From assembly GCA_023417315.1 (NCBI GenBank), contig JAEZFW010000047.1, forward strand, positions 1 to 64,000: a stretch of 64,000 nucleotides of DNA, given 5' to 3'. Source of the stretch: Pseudomonadota bacterium (lineage in GTDB: Bacteria > Pseudomonadota > Gammaproteobacteria > Steroidobacterales > Steroidobacteraceae). Shown piece after piece: positions 43,624-53,200 of the stretch. Both the position numbers and the translations under genes were made by a program. Under the pieces are notes generated by a model, which was given only the letters and a program-made list of their open reading frames with translations, searched no databases and was not told the DNA's origin. Numbering within the stretch: the stretch's first letter is position 1; each line of letters opens with the position of its first letter.

Positions 43624-46239
43624 ATGAACAACACGATCGCTCGTACCCAACGGAATCGCAGAGCTTTGCTCGCTTCGATCTGTGTTCTGCAGGCCACATG
43701 TATACATGCTGCAGAACAAGAGTCCGATGAAATCATCGTCACGGGGTCACGCATCGCGCGCAGCTCCGATTTCGAAAGCCCATCGCCGGTGCTCACGGTG
43801 ACTCGCGAAAGCATCGAGCGCTCGGGCTACAACAACCTGCAGCAGTTCATGGAACAGATACCCGCCAACGGCGCGGGTGCATTCTCGACGCGCGGCAACA
43901 ATCAGGATTCGACGGCGAATGGGGCCGCATCGATTAGTTTGCGCGGGCTCGGTGCGGATGCAACGCTCGTGCTCGTGAACGGCCGACGCGTCGCGATCAG
44001 TCCGTTCGCCGAGAGCGTCACGACGAGCTTCGTCGATATCAACGCCATTCCTGTCGCGGCGATCGAGCGTCTCGAAGTGCTGAAGGACGGATCGTCCGCT
44101 GTGTACGGATCCGATGCTGTCGCCGGTGTCGTCAACGTCATCCTCCGCAGGGATTTCGACGGTTTCGAAACAGCCGTGAGCTACGGCGCCGCCGACGGCT
44201 ATGACGAGACGACGATCTCCGCGGTGTGGGGACTCGATACTGACGACGGCAACGTGACGATGATCGCGGATTACTTCCGGAACTCGGGCTTGTTCAATGC
44301 AGAGCGCGGGAGCATGGGCTCTGCGGATCAAACCGCGCGAGGCGGACAAGATTTTCGTTCGTCGCGCGGTTATCCGGGCAGGTTCGTGGTGGACGGTACG
44401 GTCGTGCCTGACCCGCAGTGTCCGCCCGGCAGCCTGGTTGGCGTGAGTTGCGTTTACGATTTCGGTCCGTGGAACGTCTTGATTCCCGAGGCAGAGCGCA
44501 CGGGCCTCATGGTACTTGGGCATCAGGACATCGGCGAAATCGGCGAAGTGTTCGTCGAAGTCGCTGCCCAGCACAACACCTCGATAGCGCAGGGCGCACC
44601 GACGCCTCTCGATGAAGGTGCGGAGCTCACGATTCCGGTCACGCATCCGAATAGTCCATTCACGGGTGCCACGACACTCGAGCTTGGACGCTATCGCACT
44701 GTCGACGCAGGACCTCGCCAATGGGACATCGAAACGAACAATCTACGCGGCGTGCTGGGACTGCGCGGAGAGATCGGCGGATGGGATTGGGAAATCGCTG
44801 CGCAGCGCGCGCGCAGCAAGTCGGATCAAACCGGAGACAAGACGCAGGGCTGGGTACGCACCGACTTCCTTCAGCAAGAGATGGATGCGGGCCGCTATAA
44901 CCCCTTCGGCGGCGTGCAGAACCCGGCATCCGTGATCGATGCGATCACGACGAATTTGGTGCGTCGTGGTGTCTCGCGCCTCACGATGTACGACGCGCAA
45001 GTCGGCGGTGAGCTGTTCGCGATACCTGGCGGCGCGGTGCGCATGGCTGCGGGCGCTGAGTATCGCGAGGAGAGCGTTTCCGATATACCAGACGATCAGT
45101 TCCAGCGCGGTCTCATCTTCGGCACGGAATCCGTTTCCGCGAACGCTGCGCGCGATGCATGGGCTGCATTCGTCGAGTTCGCGGTGCCGGTGCTCGAGCA
45201 GTTGGAGCTCTCACTCGCAGTGCGTTACGACGACTACAGCGACTTCGGCGATACCACCAACCCGAAGGTTGCGGTTCGTTGGTCACCGACCGAGACACTC
45301 GCGCTGCGCGCATCATGGGGCACGGGTTTCCGCGCGCCATCGCTCGCGCAAGTCGGGCTCGGGCCTTCGCAAGAGTCGCAGTTCTTCATCGACACGTATG
45401 GATGCGCAGCAGGTGTCCCGGGTGCCTGTACCGCTCTCGACTACAACATCATCTTCTCGGGCAATCCGAATCTCGATGCGGAGGAATCTGAGAACATCAA
45501 CGTCGGCTTGGCGTGGCGACCGACGGACGCCTCGGAGTTCACGATCGACTTCTGGGACATCAAGCAGGAGAACAAAGTCGAGGAAGCGCCTTTCGGCTTC
45601 ATCTATCGCGAGTTCTGCGGGACCCAGCAGAGCGAAATTTGCTTCCGCAGCCCTCCTGTCGCAGGTCAGACCCTGGGCATCCTGCAGTCCATCAACTCAG
45701 GCTTCATCAACATCGGCGAGCAGAACGCGAGCGGAATCGATCTGAGCGGCTACTATGCATTCGATGCGGGCCCTGGCCGACTCGCGCTCAGCTTGAGCTA
45801 TTCGCATCTTCTGAAGTTCGAGCGCGTCGAGCTCGACGAGACAGGCACTAACTTCGTTACGCGGCCGCTCGAAGGCGAGTACGAGTACCCGGAAGACCGT
45901 GCGCTGCTCACGGCAGATTGGAGCACTGATGTCTGGGGCATGTACGCGCAGCTCAACTATATCGGCCCGTTCGAAGACACACCTGATGTCGACTTCGACG
46001 GCGTCTTGGACTTCGACGAAAACTCCACACCGGAGGTCGGTTCCTTTACGACGCTGAATCTTCAGGGCCGTTACACCGGAATCGAAGGGGTCACGTTGCT
46101 CATCGGTCTAGATAACGCGCTCGATGAGGAGCCTCCGTTTGCAGTTGGCGATGGTGATACGGATCTGTATGGATATGTCCAAGCCGTGCACAGCCCGCGC
46201 GGCCGCTTTTGGAATGCGAAGGCCATCTTCAGATTCTAG
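43624..46239 (+). CDS. TonB-dependent receptor (871 aa)
   Basis: Outer-membrane receptor. Start ATG 43624 follows GGGGAG; the frame from 43582 has no better site. A signal peptide ends near IHAAEQ; then comes a TonB-box-like DEIIVTGSRI, a plug (LTVTRESIERSGYNNLQQFM, SISLRGLGADATLVLVNGRR, VAAIERLEVLKDGSSAVYGS, DAVAGVVNVIL) and the barrel ending RFWNAKAIFRF with the terminal phenylalanine. A likely disulfide-bearing surface loop lies around YGCAAGVPGACTALDY. Plug sequence is of the common protein/peptide- or nutrient-type receptor family seen in Xanthomonas-like genomes. Ligand unknown; neighbourhood with DUF885 suggests peptides. Confidence 0.93.
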   Translation: MNNTIARTQRNRRALLASICVLQATCIHAAEQESDEIIVTGSRIARSSDFESPSPVLTVTRESIERSGYNNLQQFMEQIPANGAGAFSTRGNNQDSTANGAASISLRGLGADATLVLVNGRRVAISPFAESVTTSFVDINAIPVAAIERLEVLKDGSSAVYGSDAVAGVVNVILRRDFDGFETAVSYGAADGYDETTISAVWGLDTDDGNVTMIADYFRNSGLFNAERGSMGSADQTARGGQDFRSSRGYPGRFVVDGTVVPDPQCPPGSLVGVSCVYDFGPWNVLIPEAERTGLMVLGHQDIGEIGEVFVEVAAQHNTSIAQGAPTPLDEGAELTIPVTHPNSPFTGATTLELGRYRTVDAGPRQWDIETNNLRGVLGLRGEIGGWDWEIAAQRARSKSDQTGDKTQGWVRTDFLQQEMDAGRYNPFGGVQNPASVIDAITTNLVRRGVSRLTMYDAQVGGELFAIPGGAVRMAAGAEYREESVSDIPDDQFQRGLIFGTESVSANAARDAWAAFVEFAVPVLEQLELSLAVRYDDYSDFGDTTNPKVAVRWSPTETLALRASWGTGFRAPSLAQVGLGPSQESQFFIDTYGCAAGVPGACTALDYNIIFSGNPNLDAEESENINVGLAWRPTDASEFTIDFWDIKQENKVEEAPFGFIYREFCGTQQSEICFRSPPVAGQTLGILQSINSGFINIGEQNASGIDLSGYYAFDAGPGRLALSLSYSHLLKFERVELDETGTNFVTRPLEGEYEYPEDRALLTADWSTDVWGMYAQLNYIGPFEDTPDVDFDGVLDFDENSTPEVGSFTTLNLQGRYTGIEGVTLLIGLDNALDEEPPFAVGDGDTDLYGYVQAVHSPRGRFWNAKAIFRF

Positions 46240-46257
46240 CGTTCGAAGTCAGAGGCA

Positions 46258-46286
46258 CTCCCTCTCTCGTGCGACGGGGGAGGGAG
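46258..46286. repeat. CTCCCTC hairpin between the two receptors
   Basis: CTCCCTC (46258-46264) pairs with GAGGGAG (46280-46286), preceded by GTCAGA (46248-46253). It precedes the GAAGGAGA ribosome site of the next receptor and could attenuate read-through. Confidence 0.55.
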
Positions 46287-46307
46287 CTTTGGCCGAAGGA
46301 GATCGAC

Positions 46308-48899
46308 ATGAAAGTCATTCCGCTGACCCGCTCATCGTTGTTCTTCGCGACCGCCTCGAGCGCGCTGCTCGCTCCTTGCATCGCACTGCCGGCTGAAACG
46401 ACGCAGGCGACGCTCGATCAGCGCGCGCTCGCCGAAATCGTCGTCACCGGCACGCGCAGAGTCGGTCAGTCCCCAACCGAAACGCTCTCGCCTGTGGACA
46501 TGATCGGTGGCGATCTGATCACCGAGCAGGCGACCTATGATCTGACGGATTCGCTGACGAGAGTGAGCCCCGCGATCAACACGCAGCGCTTTCCGATTGC
46601 GGATGGCACATCGTTGATCCGTCCGGTGTCGTTGCGCAATCTGTCACCGGATCACACGCTGGTGCTCATGAATGGCGCACGTCGCCATCGCTCTGCGCTC
46701 GTCAATCTGCAATTGGCGCCGCTCGGCACGGTGAATCAAGGATCGCAGGCAGTCGATTGGGCGGCCTTTCCTGCAGCTGCCATTGAGCGCGTCGAAGTGC
46801 TGCGCGATGGCGCGTCGGCGCAGTACGGATCGGATGCGATTGCCGGCGTGATCAACGTCATCCTCAAGGAAGATCGCGATGGCTTGTCGTTCTCAGGCCA
46901 GTACGGCGAGTACTTCGAAGGCGACGGCGAGCGCATCTCGTTCAGTGCGAACGCGGGATTCCCGCTCACCGAGCAGGGCTTCCTCAACGTGACGGGTGAG
47001 TATTCATCTTCCGACATCACTTGGCGCGGCATCCCGCAGGGCGCCGCGGCGGATGTCGCTGCTTTCGCCGGCAGCGATGTCGTGCCTCTGAATGGATTCG
47101 GTCAGCGCTGGGGCGACCCGGATGTGAAAGCGTTGAAGTTCTTGGTCAACGCCGGTGTCGACCTGGGTGGGAGCCTCGAGCTCTACGGATTCGCCAACTA
47201 CATGGACAACGAAACCGTCTCGGATTTCTTCTATCGCACGCCTGTATTGCCACCGGCCGCAGGAGTCGCAGCACGCACGACGTTGCAGATCGACGCCGAT
47301 GCTGACTTCCTGCCAGACAACGCGCCCACGTCCCTGGTGAACGGCATCGCCGCACAAGGATTGAATCCAGCGGACTATCTGGAAGCATCGGCCGCGAGCC
47401 CGAGCGGATTCGTGCTGCGCAATCCGATCTACCCGCTGTTCCCTGGCGGATACAACCCAGACTTCGGCGCCGACATGACGGACTTAGGTGTGGTAGGCGG
47501 TCTGCGCGGGCAGATTTCCGAAGACCTGAGTTGGGATGCGCGCGTGCGTTATGGAGAAAGCGAGGTGGAGTACTCGGTCGCCGATACGATCAATCCGAGT
47601 CTCGGCAGTCTCTCGCCGCTTTCCTTCAGGCCCGGTACGCTGAAGCAGGAAGAGAGCGGCTTGAACATCGACTTCGTGAAAACGTTCAGCGGCTCGCCGC
47701 TCAACCTCGCCTTCGGTGCCGAGCTTCGCAACGAAACCTACGAGATCGGTGCGGGCGATCCTGCTTCGATCGAGGCGGGGCCAACAGCTGCCATCTTCGG
47801 AGTGGGTTCCGATGGCTTCCAAGGATTCCCGCTCGAATCTGCGGGAGATTTCGACAGCGACAGCTGGGCCGCGTATGTCGATCTCGAGACCGACTTGACC
47901 GAACGACTCTCCGGTGCGGTCGCCGCTCGCTACGAGGACTTCGATATCTTCGGCGATACGTTCGATTGGAAAGTCTCGGGACGATTCGAGTTCACCGACG
48001 CGTTCGCGTTGCGTGCCACAGTGACGACAGGATTTCGCGCGCCGACCCCAGGGCAGGTCAACACGCTCAACATCACGACGACGGCATCGCCGGGCGGCGC
48101 TCTGATCCCGAACGGCACATACCCGGTGTCGCACCCGATCGCACGTGCGCTCGGCGCAGTCGATCTCGAGCCAGAGGAGTCGACGAGCTACACAGCAGGT
48201 CTCGTGTGGAGAGCCACGGACCGCACGAGCGTCACGCTCGATTACTATCACATCGAGATCGATGATCGTCTGGGTCTGCTGAACAATACGATCACCGCAG
48301 CCGATGTCGCTACGCTGACTGCGGCAGGCATTCCCGACGCGGGGCTGCTTCTTGGCAGCAATGCAAACTTCTTCGTGAACGGCTTCGACTCGGAAGTCGA
48401 TGGCATCGATCTCGCGCTGACGACGGGGTTCGATGTGGGCGGCGGTGATGTCGCAGTCGATCTTCGATTCAACCACAACACACAAGAAGTCACGCAAGTA
48501 CGGCAGGACACGATCAATGCCTCGAGAGTCTTCGATCTCGAGCATCAGATTCCGGAGAACAGAGCGCTGCTGACGTTCGACTACTCAGGCCCCGGTATCT
48601 TCGGCGGACTTGTGCGGTTGAATTACTTCGATGGCTGGGAGACGACCGGAGGACTCTTCAGTCCCGGCGATGCCTCCGATCGATATTCGTACGGCGATGC
48701 AGTGCTGGTCGATCTCGAGGCGCGCTTCACGTTGGGCGAGCGGTACACCATCACGCTCGGCGGCGAGAATGTTCTCGATGAGTTCCCCGAAGAGGAGCAG
48801 GACGCGACCTTGCAGTTCCTCGGCGTCCGCTACGCGCTGACCTCGCCTTACGGCTTCAACGGCGGCTTCTATTACTTGCGGCTCTCAGCCGACTTCTGA
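46308..48899 (+). CDS. TonB-dependent receptor (863 aa)
   Basis: Second receptor of the pair, only 68 bases behind the first and probably in its operon. ATG 46308 follows GAAGGAGA. A signal peptide ends near ALPAET; the TonB-box-like LAEIVVTGTRR is followed by a plug with LRNLSPDHTLVLMNGARRHRSALV, here quoted in part, AAIERVEVLRDGASAQYGSD and AIAGVINVILKE. The barrel ends in FYYLRLSADF, terminal phenylalanine. It differs clearly from the previous receptor, so this is not a recent duplication. Plug words (NGxRRH, WAAFPAAAIERVEVL) match receptors often found with peptidase genes. Ligand unknown. Confidence 0.92.
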   Translation: MKVIPLTRSSLFFATASSALLAPCIALPAETTQATLDQRALAEIVVTGTRRVGQSPTETLSPVDMIGGDLITEQATYDLTDSLTRVSPAINTQRFPIADGTSLIRPVSLRNLSPDHTLVLMNGARRHRSALVNLQLAPLGTVNQGSQAVDWAAFPAAAIERVEVLRDGASAQYGSDAIAGVINVILKEDRDGLSFSGQYGEYFEGDGERISFSANAGFPLTEQGFLNVTGEYSSSDITWRGIPQGAAADVAAFAGSDVVPLNGFGQRWGDPDVKALKFLVNAGVDLGGSLELYGFANYMDNETVSDFFYRTPVLPPAAGVAARTTLQIDADADFLPDNAPTSLVNGIAAQGLNPADYLEASAASPSGFVLRNPIYPLFPGGYNPDFGADMTDLGVVGGLRGQISEDLSWDARVRYGESEVEYSVADTINPSLGSLSPLSFRPGTLKQEESGLNIDFVKTFSGSPLNLAFGAELRNETYEIGAGDPASIEAGPTAAIFGVGSDGFQGFPLESAGDFDSDSWAAYVDLETDLTERLSGAVAARYEDFDIFGDTFDWKVSGRFEFTDAFALRATVTTGFRAPTPGQVNTLNITTTASPGGALIPNGTYPVSHPIARALGAVDLEPEESTSYTAGLVWRATDRTSVTLDYYHIEIDDRLGLLNNTITAADVATLTAAGIPDAGLLLGSNANFFVNGFDSEVDGIDLALTTGFDVGGGDVAVDLRFNHNTQEVTQVRQDTINASRVFDLEHQIPENRALLTFDYSGPGIFGGLVRLNYFDGWETTGGLFSPGDASDRYSYGDAVLVDLEARFTLGERYTITLGGENVLDEFPEEEQDATLQFLGVRYALTSPYGFNGGFYYLRLSADF

Positions 48900-48931
48900 T
48901 TCGCTGGCCATGTCGCGCTTGAAGCTGTTGG

Positions 48932-49360
48932 TCAGCCACGGCCCCCAACACATGGAAAGTTCACGTGCAACGTCGCCTCGAGCGCGGTGCGCGCATCGGT
49001 GTCCTTCAAACCCGGGTTCTTCTCGAGATTTCGCACGAAACGTTCCGCGAGCTCAGCCGGCGTGATGTTCGAAGGGAGGCAATAGGACGCACGCGCCAAT
49101 GCCGCGTTGCCGAGGCGGGTGCGCGCTGCTCGGTCCGTCCAGCTTTCCTCATTGCCTGCGGACCGCTGTTTACCTCCCGCGGCCTTCGCACCCTGGAGGA
49201 ATCCTCGCAGGTATGCATCGCAAAGCTGACCATCGGCGCCCTCGGGCGTTTGAATGTACGCGCTGCACTGCTCGAACAGTGTGCGCGCAGGGAGCGGTTC
49301 CGCAGCAAAGCTGAGCGGTGCGGCGATCAACGAGAGCGCGAATAGGATGCGTGTGTGCAT
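48932..49360 (-). CDS. Rap1a/Tai-like secreted protein
   Basis: A 142-residue protein. ATG 49360 begins a signal peptide, MHTRILFALSLIAAPLSFAA; the frame from 49429 adds 23 residues in front without purpose. Mature sequence has FEQCSAYIQTPEGADGQLCDAYLRGFLQG and later YCLPSNITPAELAERFVRNLEKNP and a final FPC, that is, paired cysteines and a helical C-terminus that resemble the Rap1a/Tai immunity family of type VI secretion effectors. No effector gene is adjacent, so it may be an orphan immunity or an unrelated periplasmic member of the fold. It lies 13 bases behind nhaA. Confidence 0.7.
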   Translation of the reverse strand: MHTRILFALSLIAAPLSFAAEPLPARTLFEQCSAYIQTPEGADGQLCDAYLRGFLQGAKAAGGKQRSAGNEESWTDRAARTRLGNAALARASYCLPSNITPAELAERFVRNLEKNPGLKDTDARTALEATLHVNFPCVGGRG

Positions 49361-49373
49361 GCTGTGCTCGTGT

Positions 49374-50819
49374 TCACCGCACGGTGTGCGGTGTAGGTTC
49401 GCTTTCGACCTCGTTACTCCTCTGAGCAACCAAGAGCTTCCCGACGATCAGACCGGCAACCGCCGCGCACGCGGACGCCGCCAGTACGCCCAGCTTCGCA
49501 GCGTTCAACAGTGCTTCGGAACTGAAGGCGAGATTTGCAATGAAGATCGACATCGTGAAACCGATGCCGCCGAGGCAGCCCACGAGCCACACGCCGCGCC
49601 ACGAAGTGTCTGAAGGCAACTGACACCAGCCCAATCGCACGGCGATCCAACTCGCTGTCATGATGCCGATCGGCTTGCCGACCACGAGACCGATGAACAC
49701 GCCGATCATCACAGACTGAGCGCCGCCCGCCTCGAAGTCGAAACCGCCAATCGCAACGCCTGCGTTCGCAAGCGCGAACAACGGCATGATTCCGTAAGCG
49801 ACCCAAGGATGCAGCGCGGCTTGGACGCGAATGACCGGCGGCACGATGTCGCGTTGCGCGCGTTTGAGTTGCTTGACAGGCTCGAGCAATACGCGCGGAT
49901 CGGCGTGACTCTCCTCCGATTGAACGCGCTGCCCGAATTCATGGAGCGCGCGAGTGATGAACGCGATCGGCCGCTCACGACGAATGAGAGGCACGACCGG
50001 TGTCATCAGGCCCAAGATGACGCCAGCCAAGGTTGGATGTACGCCGAGCATGAGAAAGCCGCCCCACAGTATCGCGCCTGGAATGACATAGGCGACCGCG
50101 GAACCAATGCCGAGCCGTTGGAAAGCAAGCACGAACGCTATTCCGATCAAACCGACGATGAACCCGGCAGGGTCGAGCCCGCTCGAGTAGAAGAAGGCGA
50201 TGATGAGCACGGCGGCGATGTCGTCGATGATCGCGAGCGCCAGGAGCAGAATGCGCACGGATGACGGAATGGATCTGCCCAATAGCGCGAGGATGCCCAC
50301 GGCGAATGCAATATCGGTCGCAGTCGGCACCGCCCAACCCGCACGCAGCGTTGGATCCGTGTTCAAGCCCACATAGATCAGCGCCGGCACCACGACACCG
50401 CCGAGTGCTGCGGCAAGCGGAAGTGCGGCGAGGCGCAAGGTTGCCAGTGCGCCTTCGTAGATCTCGCGGCGAATCTCGAGTCCGACGACCAAGAAGAAGA
50501 TCGTCATCAATCCATCGTTGATCCAGAAGTGAAGCGGCTGCGAGATCAGATAGTCGGCAAAGCCGATGGTAAGCGGCGCGTGCCAGAAGTGGTCGTAGCT
50601 ATCGCCGGCCGATGAGTTCGCCCACACGAGCGCGGCAGCGGCAGCGAGCAGCAGCACGACGCCGCTCACCGCTTGGACGTGCAGGAAACGTTCTAGAGCG
50701 TTGAAGACTCTTTCCGCGACCGCCTGAGCAGGCGGCAGCGGCACTTCGGATTCGGGCCGATGCACTAAATCATTCTCCAGCGAACTGGCGGCCCGACCAG
50801 CTCTTGCCCTGTCCGTCAC
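49374..50819 (-). CDS. nhaA: Na+/H+ antiporter NhaA
   Basis: A 481-residue inner-membrane antiporter, longer than E. coli NhaA (388) through a polar N-terminal tail of about 35 residues and an extra C-terminal part. Seen: SGVVLLLAAAAALVWANS as helix 1, FWINDGLMTIFFLVVGLEIRRE, VPTATDIAFAVGILALLG with the TDIAF ion-binding aspartate, LLALAIIDDIAAVLIIAFFY with the two adjacent aspartates, and LFALANAGVAIGG. It exchanges sodium for protons in alkaline or saline stress. Start is GTG 50819; a shorter start inside the tail is possible. It is divergent from galT. Confidence 0.95.
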   Translation of the reverse strand: MTDRARAGRAASSLENDLVHRPESEVPLPPAQAVAERVFNALERFLHVQAVSGVVLLLAAAAALVWANSSAGDSYDHFWHAPLTIGFADYLISQPLHFWINDGLMTIFFLVVGLEIRREIYEGALATLRLAALPLAAALGGVVVPALIYVGLNTDPTLRAGWAVPTATDIAFAVGILALLGRSIPSSVRILLLALAIIDDIAAVLIIAFFYSSGLDPAGFIVGLIGIAFVLAFQRLGIGSAVAYVIPGAILWGGFLMLGVHPTLAGVILGLMTPVVPLIRRERPIAFITRALHEFGQRVQSEESHADPRVLLEPVKQLKRAQRDIVPPVIRVQAALHPWVAYGIMPLFALANAGVAIGGFDFEAGGAQSVMIGVFIGLVVGKPIGIMTASWIAVRLGWCQLPSDTSWRGVWLVGCLGGIGFTMSIFIANLAFSSEALLNAAKLGVLAASACAAVAGLIVGKLLVAQRSNEVESEPTPHTVR

Positions 50820-50885
50820 CGCGATCTTGCGGCCGACACCCGGACGTTATTACACAGACAATCGAGAGCACGCGCAAGAGAACCT

Positions 50886-51004
50886 GAAGTGACGGAATGA
50901 AAGTGACGAGGTGACGAGGTCAGAATTGCGGTCGCTGCTGCGTCGGTCGGACTACATCGGATCGGTCCCTTTCTGACTTCGTCACTTCGTCATCCCGTCA
51001 CTTG
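50886..51004. repeat. Inverted GTGACGAAGTGACG arms between nhaA and galT
   Basis: Left arm 50886-50924: GAAGTGACGGAATGAAAGTG, ACGAGGTGACGAGGTCAGA. Right arm 50971-51004: TTCTGACTTCGTCACTTCGT, then CATCCCGTCACTTGG. The centre is about 46 bases. It lies in a divergent gap (50820-51044), so it could sit over or near both promoters, unlike most of its relatives which lie between gene ends. Confidence 0.8.
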
Positions 51005-51044
51005 GACATCTGTACTGCTAGACTCGTGCGCGGGGGACGAGAGG

Positions 51045-52139
51045 ATGATCAGCAGTATGCATACGCTCGAGCTCACGAAGCCGGACGGACGGAAGATCAC
51101 GCTATTCAGTCGGCGTGAGATCACGAACGTGGGCTCCGCACCCAGTCCGCGCAACGATCCCGTTCGCCCTAACCCCCACTATCGATGGCATCCGCTGCGA
51201 GGTGAGTGGGTTGCTTATGCAGCGTACCGACAGGATCGCACTTTTCTGCCGCCGCCCGAGTACAACCCGCTGCGCCCGTGCACGGACCCGGCCAATCCGA
51301 CCGAGCTGCCGACCGGCGATTACGACATCGCAGTGTTCGATAATTTGTTTCCGACGCTCGCGCTCGAGGCGCACGACCCTCCACGACTTGCGATTGAGAC
51401 ACGCGCAGGCACCGGTCACTGCGAAGTTATCGTGTTCACCCAAGATGCAAAAACTTCGCTCGGCAATCTGCCCGTCGATCACATCGCGCTGCTCATCGAA
51501 GTGTGGGGCCAACGCACACACACGCTCGCTGCGACCGGCAAGATCCAGTATGTGTTGCCGTTCGAGAATCGCGGGGTCGAGGTTGGCGTGACGCTCCATC
51601 ATCCGCACGGCCAGATCTATGCCTATCCGTTCGTGCCGCCGATCCCTGCGCGCATGAATCAGATGGAGCTCGCGTATCACGAGAAGCACGGCCGAGCGAT
51701 GTTGCAGGATCTCATCGCGGAGGAGCTTCGTACGAAAGCGCGGGTGCTCTATCGAGGCCCACACGCAATCGCGTTCTTGCCCGCATGGGCGCGCTATCCT
51801 TATGAAGTCTGGGTCGCACCGATCGAGGCCAAGGCGCATCTCTTCGACTTGAATGCAGCGGAACGTGCCGATCTCGCAACCGCGCTCAAGACTGTATTGC
51901 TCAAGTACGACGGCCTTTGGCAGAAGACCTTTCCATACATCATGGCGTGGTATCAGGCTCCTACTGACGGCGCGTCTCACTCTGAGTCTCACTTGCACGC
52001 GGAGTTTTATCCGCCGTACCGCACGCGCGAGAAGCTGAAGTATCTCGCCGGTACGGAAATTGCGGCGGGCATGTTCGCGAGCGACGCGCTGCCAGAAGAA
52101 AAGGCGCGCGAGCTGCAAGCAGTTCAAGTGGTGTTCTGA
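51045..52139 (+). CDS. galT: Galactose-1-phosphate uridylyltransferase
   Basis: A 364-residue Leloir enzyme that exchanges galactose 1-phosphate with UDP-glucose. ATG 51045 follows GGGGGACGAGAGG. Seen: NPHYRWHPLRGEWVAYAAYRQDR near the N-terminus, FDNLFPTL, FENRGVEVGVTLHHPHGQIYAYPFVPP with the catalytic H188 in HPHGQ, WARYPYEVWVAP, and HLHAEFYPPYR with the metal-site histidines. Only three bases separate its stop from galK, so they form an operon. A UDP-galactose 4-epimerase (galE) is not in the window. Confidence 0.96.
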   Translation: MISSMHTLELTKPDGRKITLFSRREITNVGSAPSPRNDPVRPNPHYRWHPLRGEWVAYAAYRQDRTFLPPPEYNPLRPCTDPANPTELPTGDYDIAVFDNLFPTLALEAHDPPRLAIETRAGTGHCEVIVFTQDAKTSLGNLPVDHIALLIEVWGQRTHTLAATGKIQYVLPFENRGVEVGVTLHHPHGQIYAYPFVPPIPARMNQMELAYHEKHGRAMLQDLIAEELRTKARVLYRGPHAIAFLPAWARYPYEVWVAPIEAKAHLFDLNAAERADLATALKTVLLKYDGLWQKTFPYIMAWYQAPTDGASHSESHLHAEFYPPYRTREKLKYLAGTEIAAGMFASDALPEEKARELQAVQVVF

Positions 52140-52141
52140 CG

Positions 52142-53197
52142 ATGCGAACTTTCAAGGAAGTATTCGAGCGCGAGCCGGAAGCTGCAGCGGAGGCGTCGGG
52201 ACGCGTGAACTTGCTCGGCGAGCACACCGACTACAACGATGGCTACGTGCTGCCGACGATCATTCCACAGACGACGAGGGTGCAGCTCGCACGCAGTGAC
52301 GACGCGCGGTATCGGTTCTATTCGGCGAACCTCGGTCAGTTCGTCGAGTATGAGGATGCCGGGGGCCCTCCCGCGGGGTTTGGGAAGTACGTGTTCGGCT
52401 GCATCGAGGTGTTGAGAGCGCGCGGCGTTGCTGTACCGCCGGTGATGATTCACATCGCCTCTGATGTGCCGATGGGCGGCGGTCTCTCGAGCAGTGCGGC
52501 GCTGGAGGTCGCAACCTTGCGAGGTCTGCGAACTCTGCTAGGCGTCGACCTCGATGAGGTGGAGCTTGCGAAACTGGCTCAGCGCGCGGAGATCGAGTAT
52601 GCAGGCGTACGCTGCGGCATTCTCGACCAGATGGCTTCGAGCTTGGGAAGCGCAAATCAGATGCTGTTCCTAGATACGCGCACGCTCGAGCGCAAGCTGC
52701 TGCCGTTGCCCGCGGGCGAGTTGATCGTGATCGATAGCGGCGTCGCACGAACGCTGGCAACGAGTGGCTACAACGAACGGCGCGCGGAGTGCGAGCTCGC
52801 GGCGACGCTGCTGGGCATCAAGGCACTACGCGACGAAATCACATTGGAGCGCAGCGAAGCTTTGCCTGAGCCGCTCAATCGACGCGCGCGGCACGTCATC
52901 ACTGAGAACGCGCGCGTGCTCGAAGCCGTGACCGGCGTTGACGCCGATCGCTTCGGCGAGCTGATGAATGCTTCGCATGCCAGCCTGCGCGATGACTACG
53001 AAGTTTCGGTCCCACCGCTCGATACGCTCGTACAGTTCCTGCAAGAACATCCCAATGTCTATGGTGCCCGCCTCACGGGCGCGGGCTTCGGCGGAGCGTG
53101 CGTGGCGCTTGCACGCGATGGAACCGCTGCAAAGGTCAAGGCGGATGTCCTGAAACGCTATCAAGAGGCGGGGTTTGAGGGGACGGCGCTCGTCTGA
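52142..53197 (+). CDS. galK: Galactokinase
   Basis: A 351-residue GHMP kinase that phosphorylates galactose to galactose 1-phosphate. Seen: the galactokinase signature GRVNLLGEHTDYNDGYVLP, the ATP-binding PMGGGLSSSAALEVA, YAGVRCGILDQMASSLG with the catalytic aspartate, and the C-terminal LTGAGFGGACVALA. The length is slightly shorter than E. coli GalK (382) but all motifs are intact. It is translated directly behind galT. Together with the periplasmic GalM lipoprotein it would allow use of galactose released from polysaccharide. Confidence 0.97.
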   Translation: MRTFKEVFEREPEAAAEASGRVNLLGEHTDYNDGYVLPTIIPQTTRVQLARSDDARYRFYSANLGQFVEYEDAGGPPAGFGKYVFGCIEVLRARGVAVPPVMIHIASDVPMGGGLSSSAALEVATLRGLRTLLGVDLDEVELAKLAQRAEIEYAGVRCGILDQMASSLGSANQMLFLDTRTLERKLLPLPAGELIVIDSGVARTLATSGYNERRAECELAATLLGIKALRDEITLERSEALPEPLNRRARHVITENARVLEAVTGVDADRFGELMNASHASLRDDYEVSVPPLDTLVQFLQEHPNVYGARLTGAGFGGACVALARDGTAAKVKADVLKRYQEAGFEGTALV

Positions 53198-53200
53198 GCC

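Noticed and set aside
47484..48545. A 353-codon frame opposite the third TonB receptor
   Set aside because: Antisense to a well-supported receptor; no motif or ribosome site.
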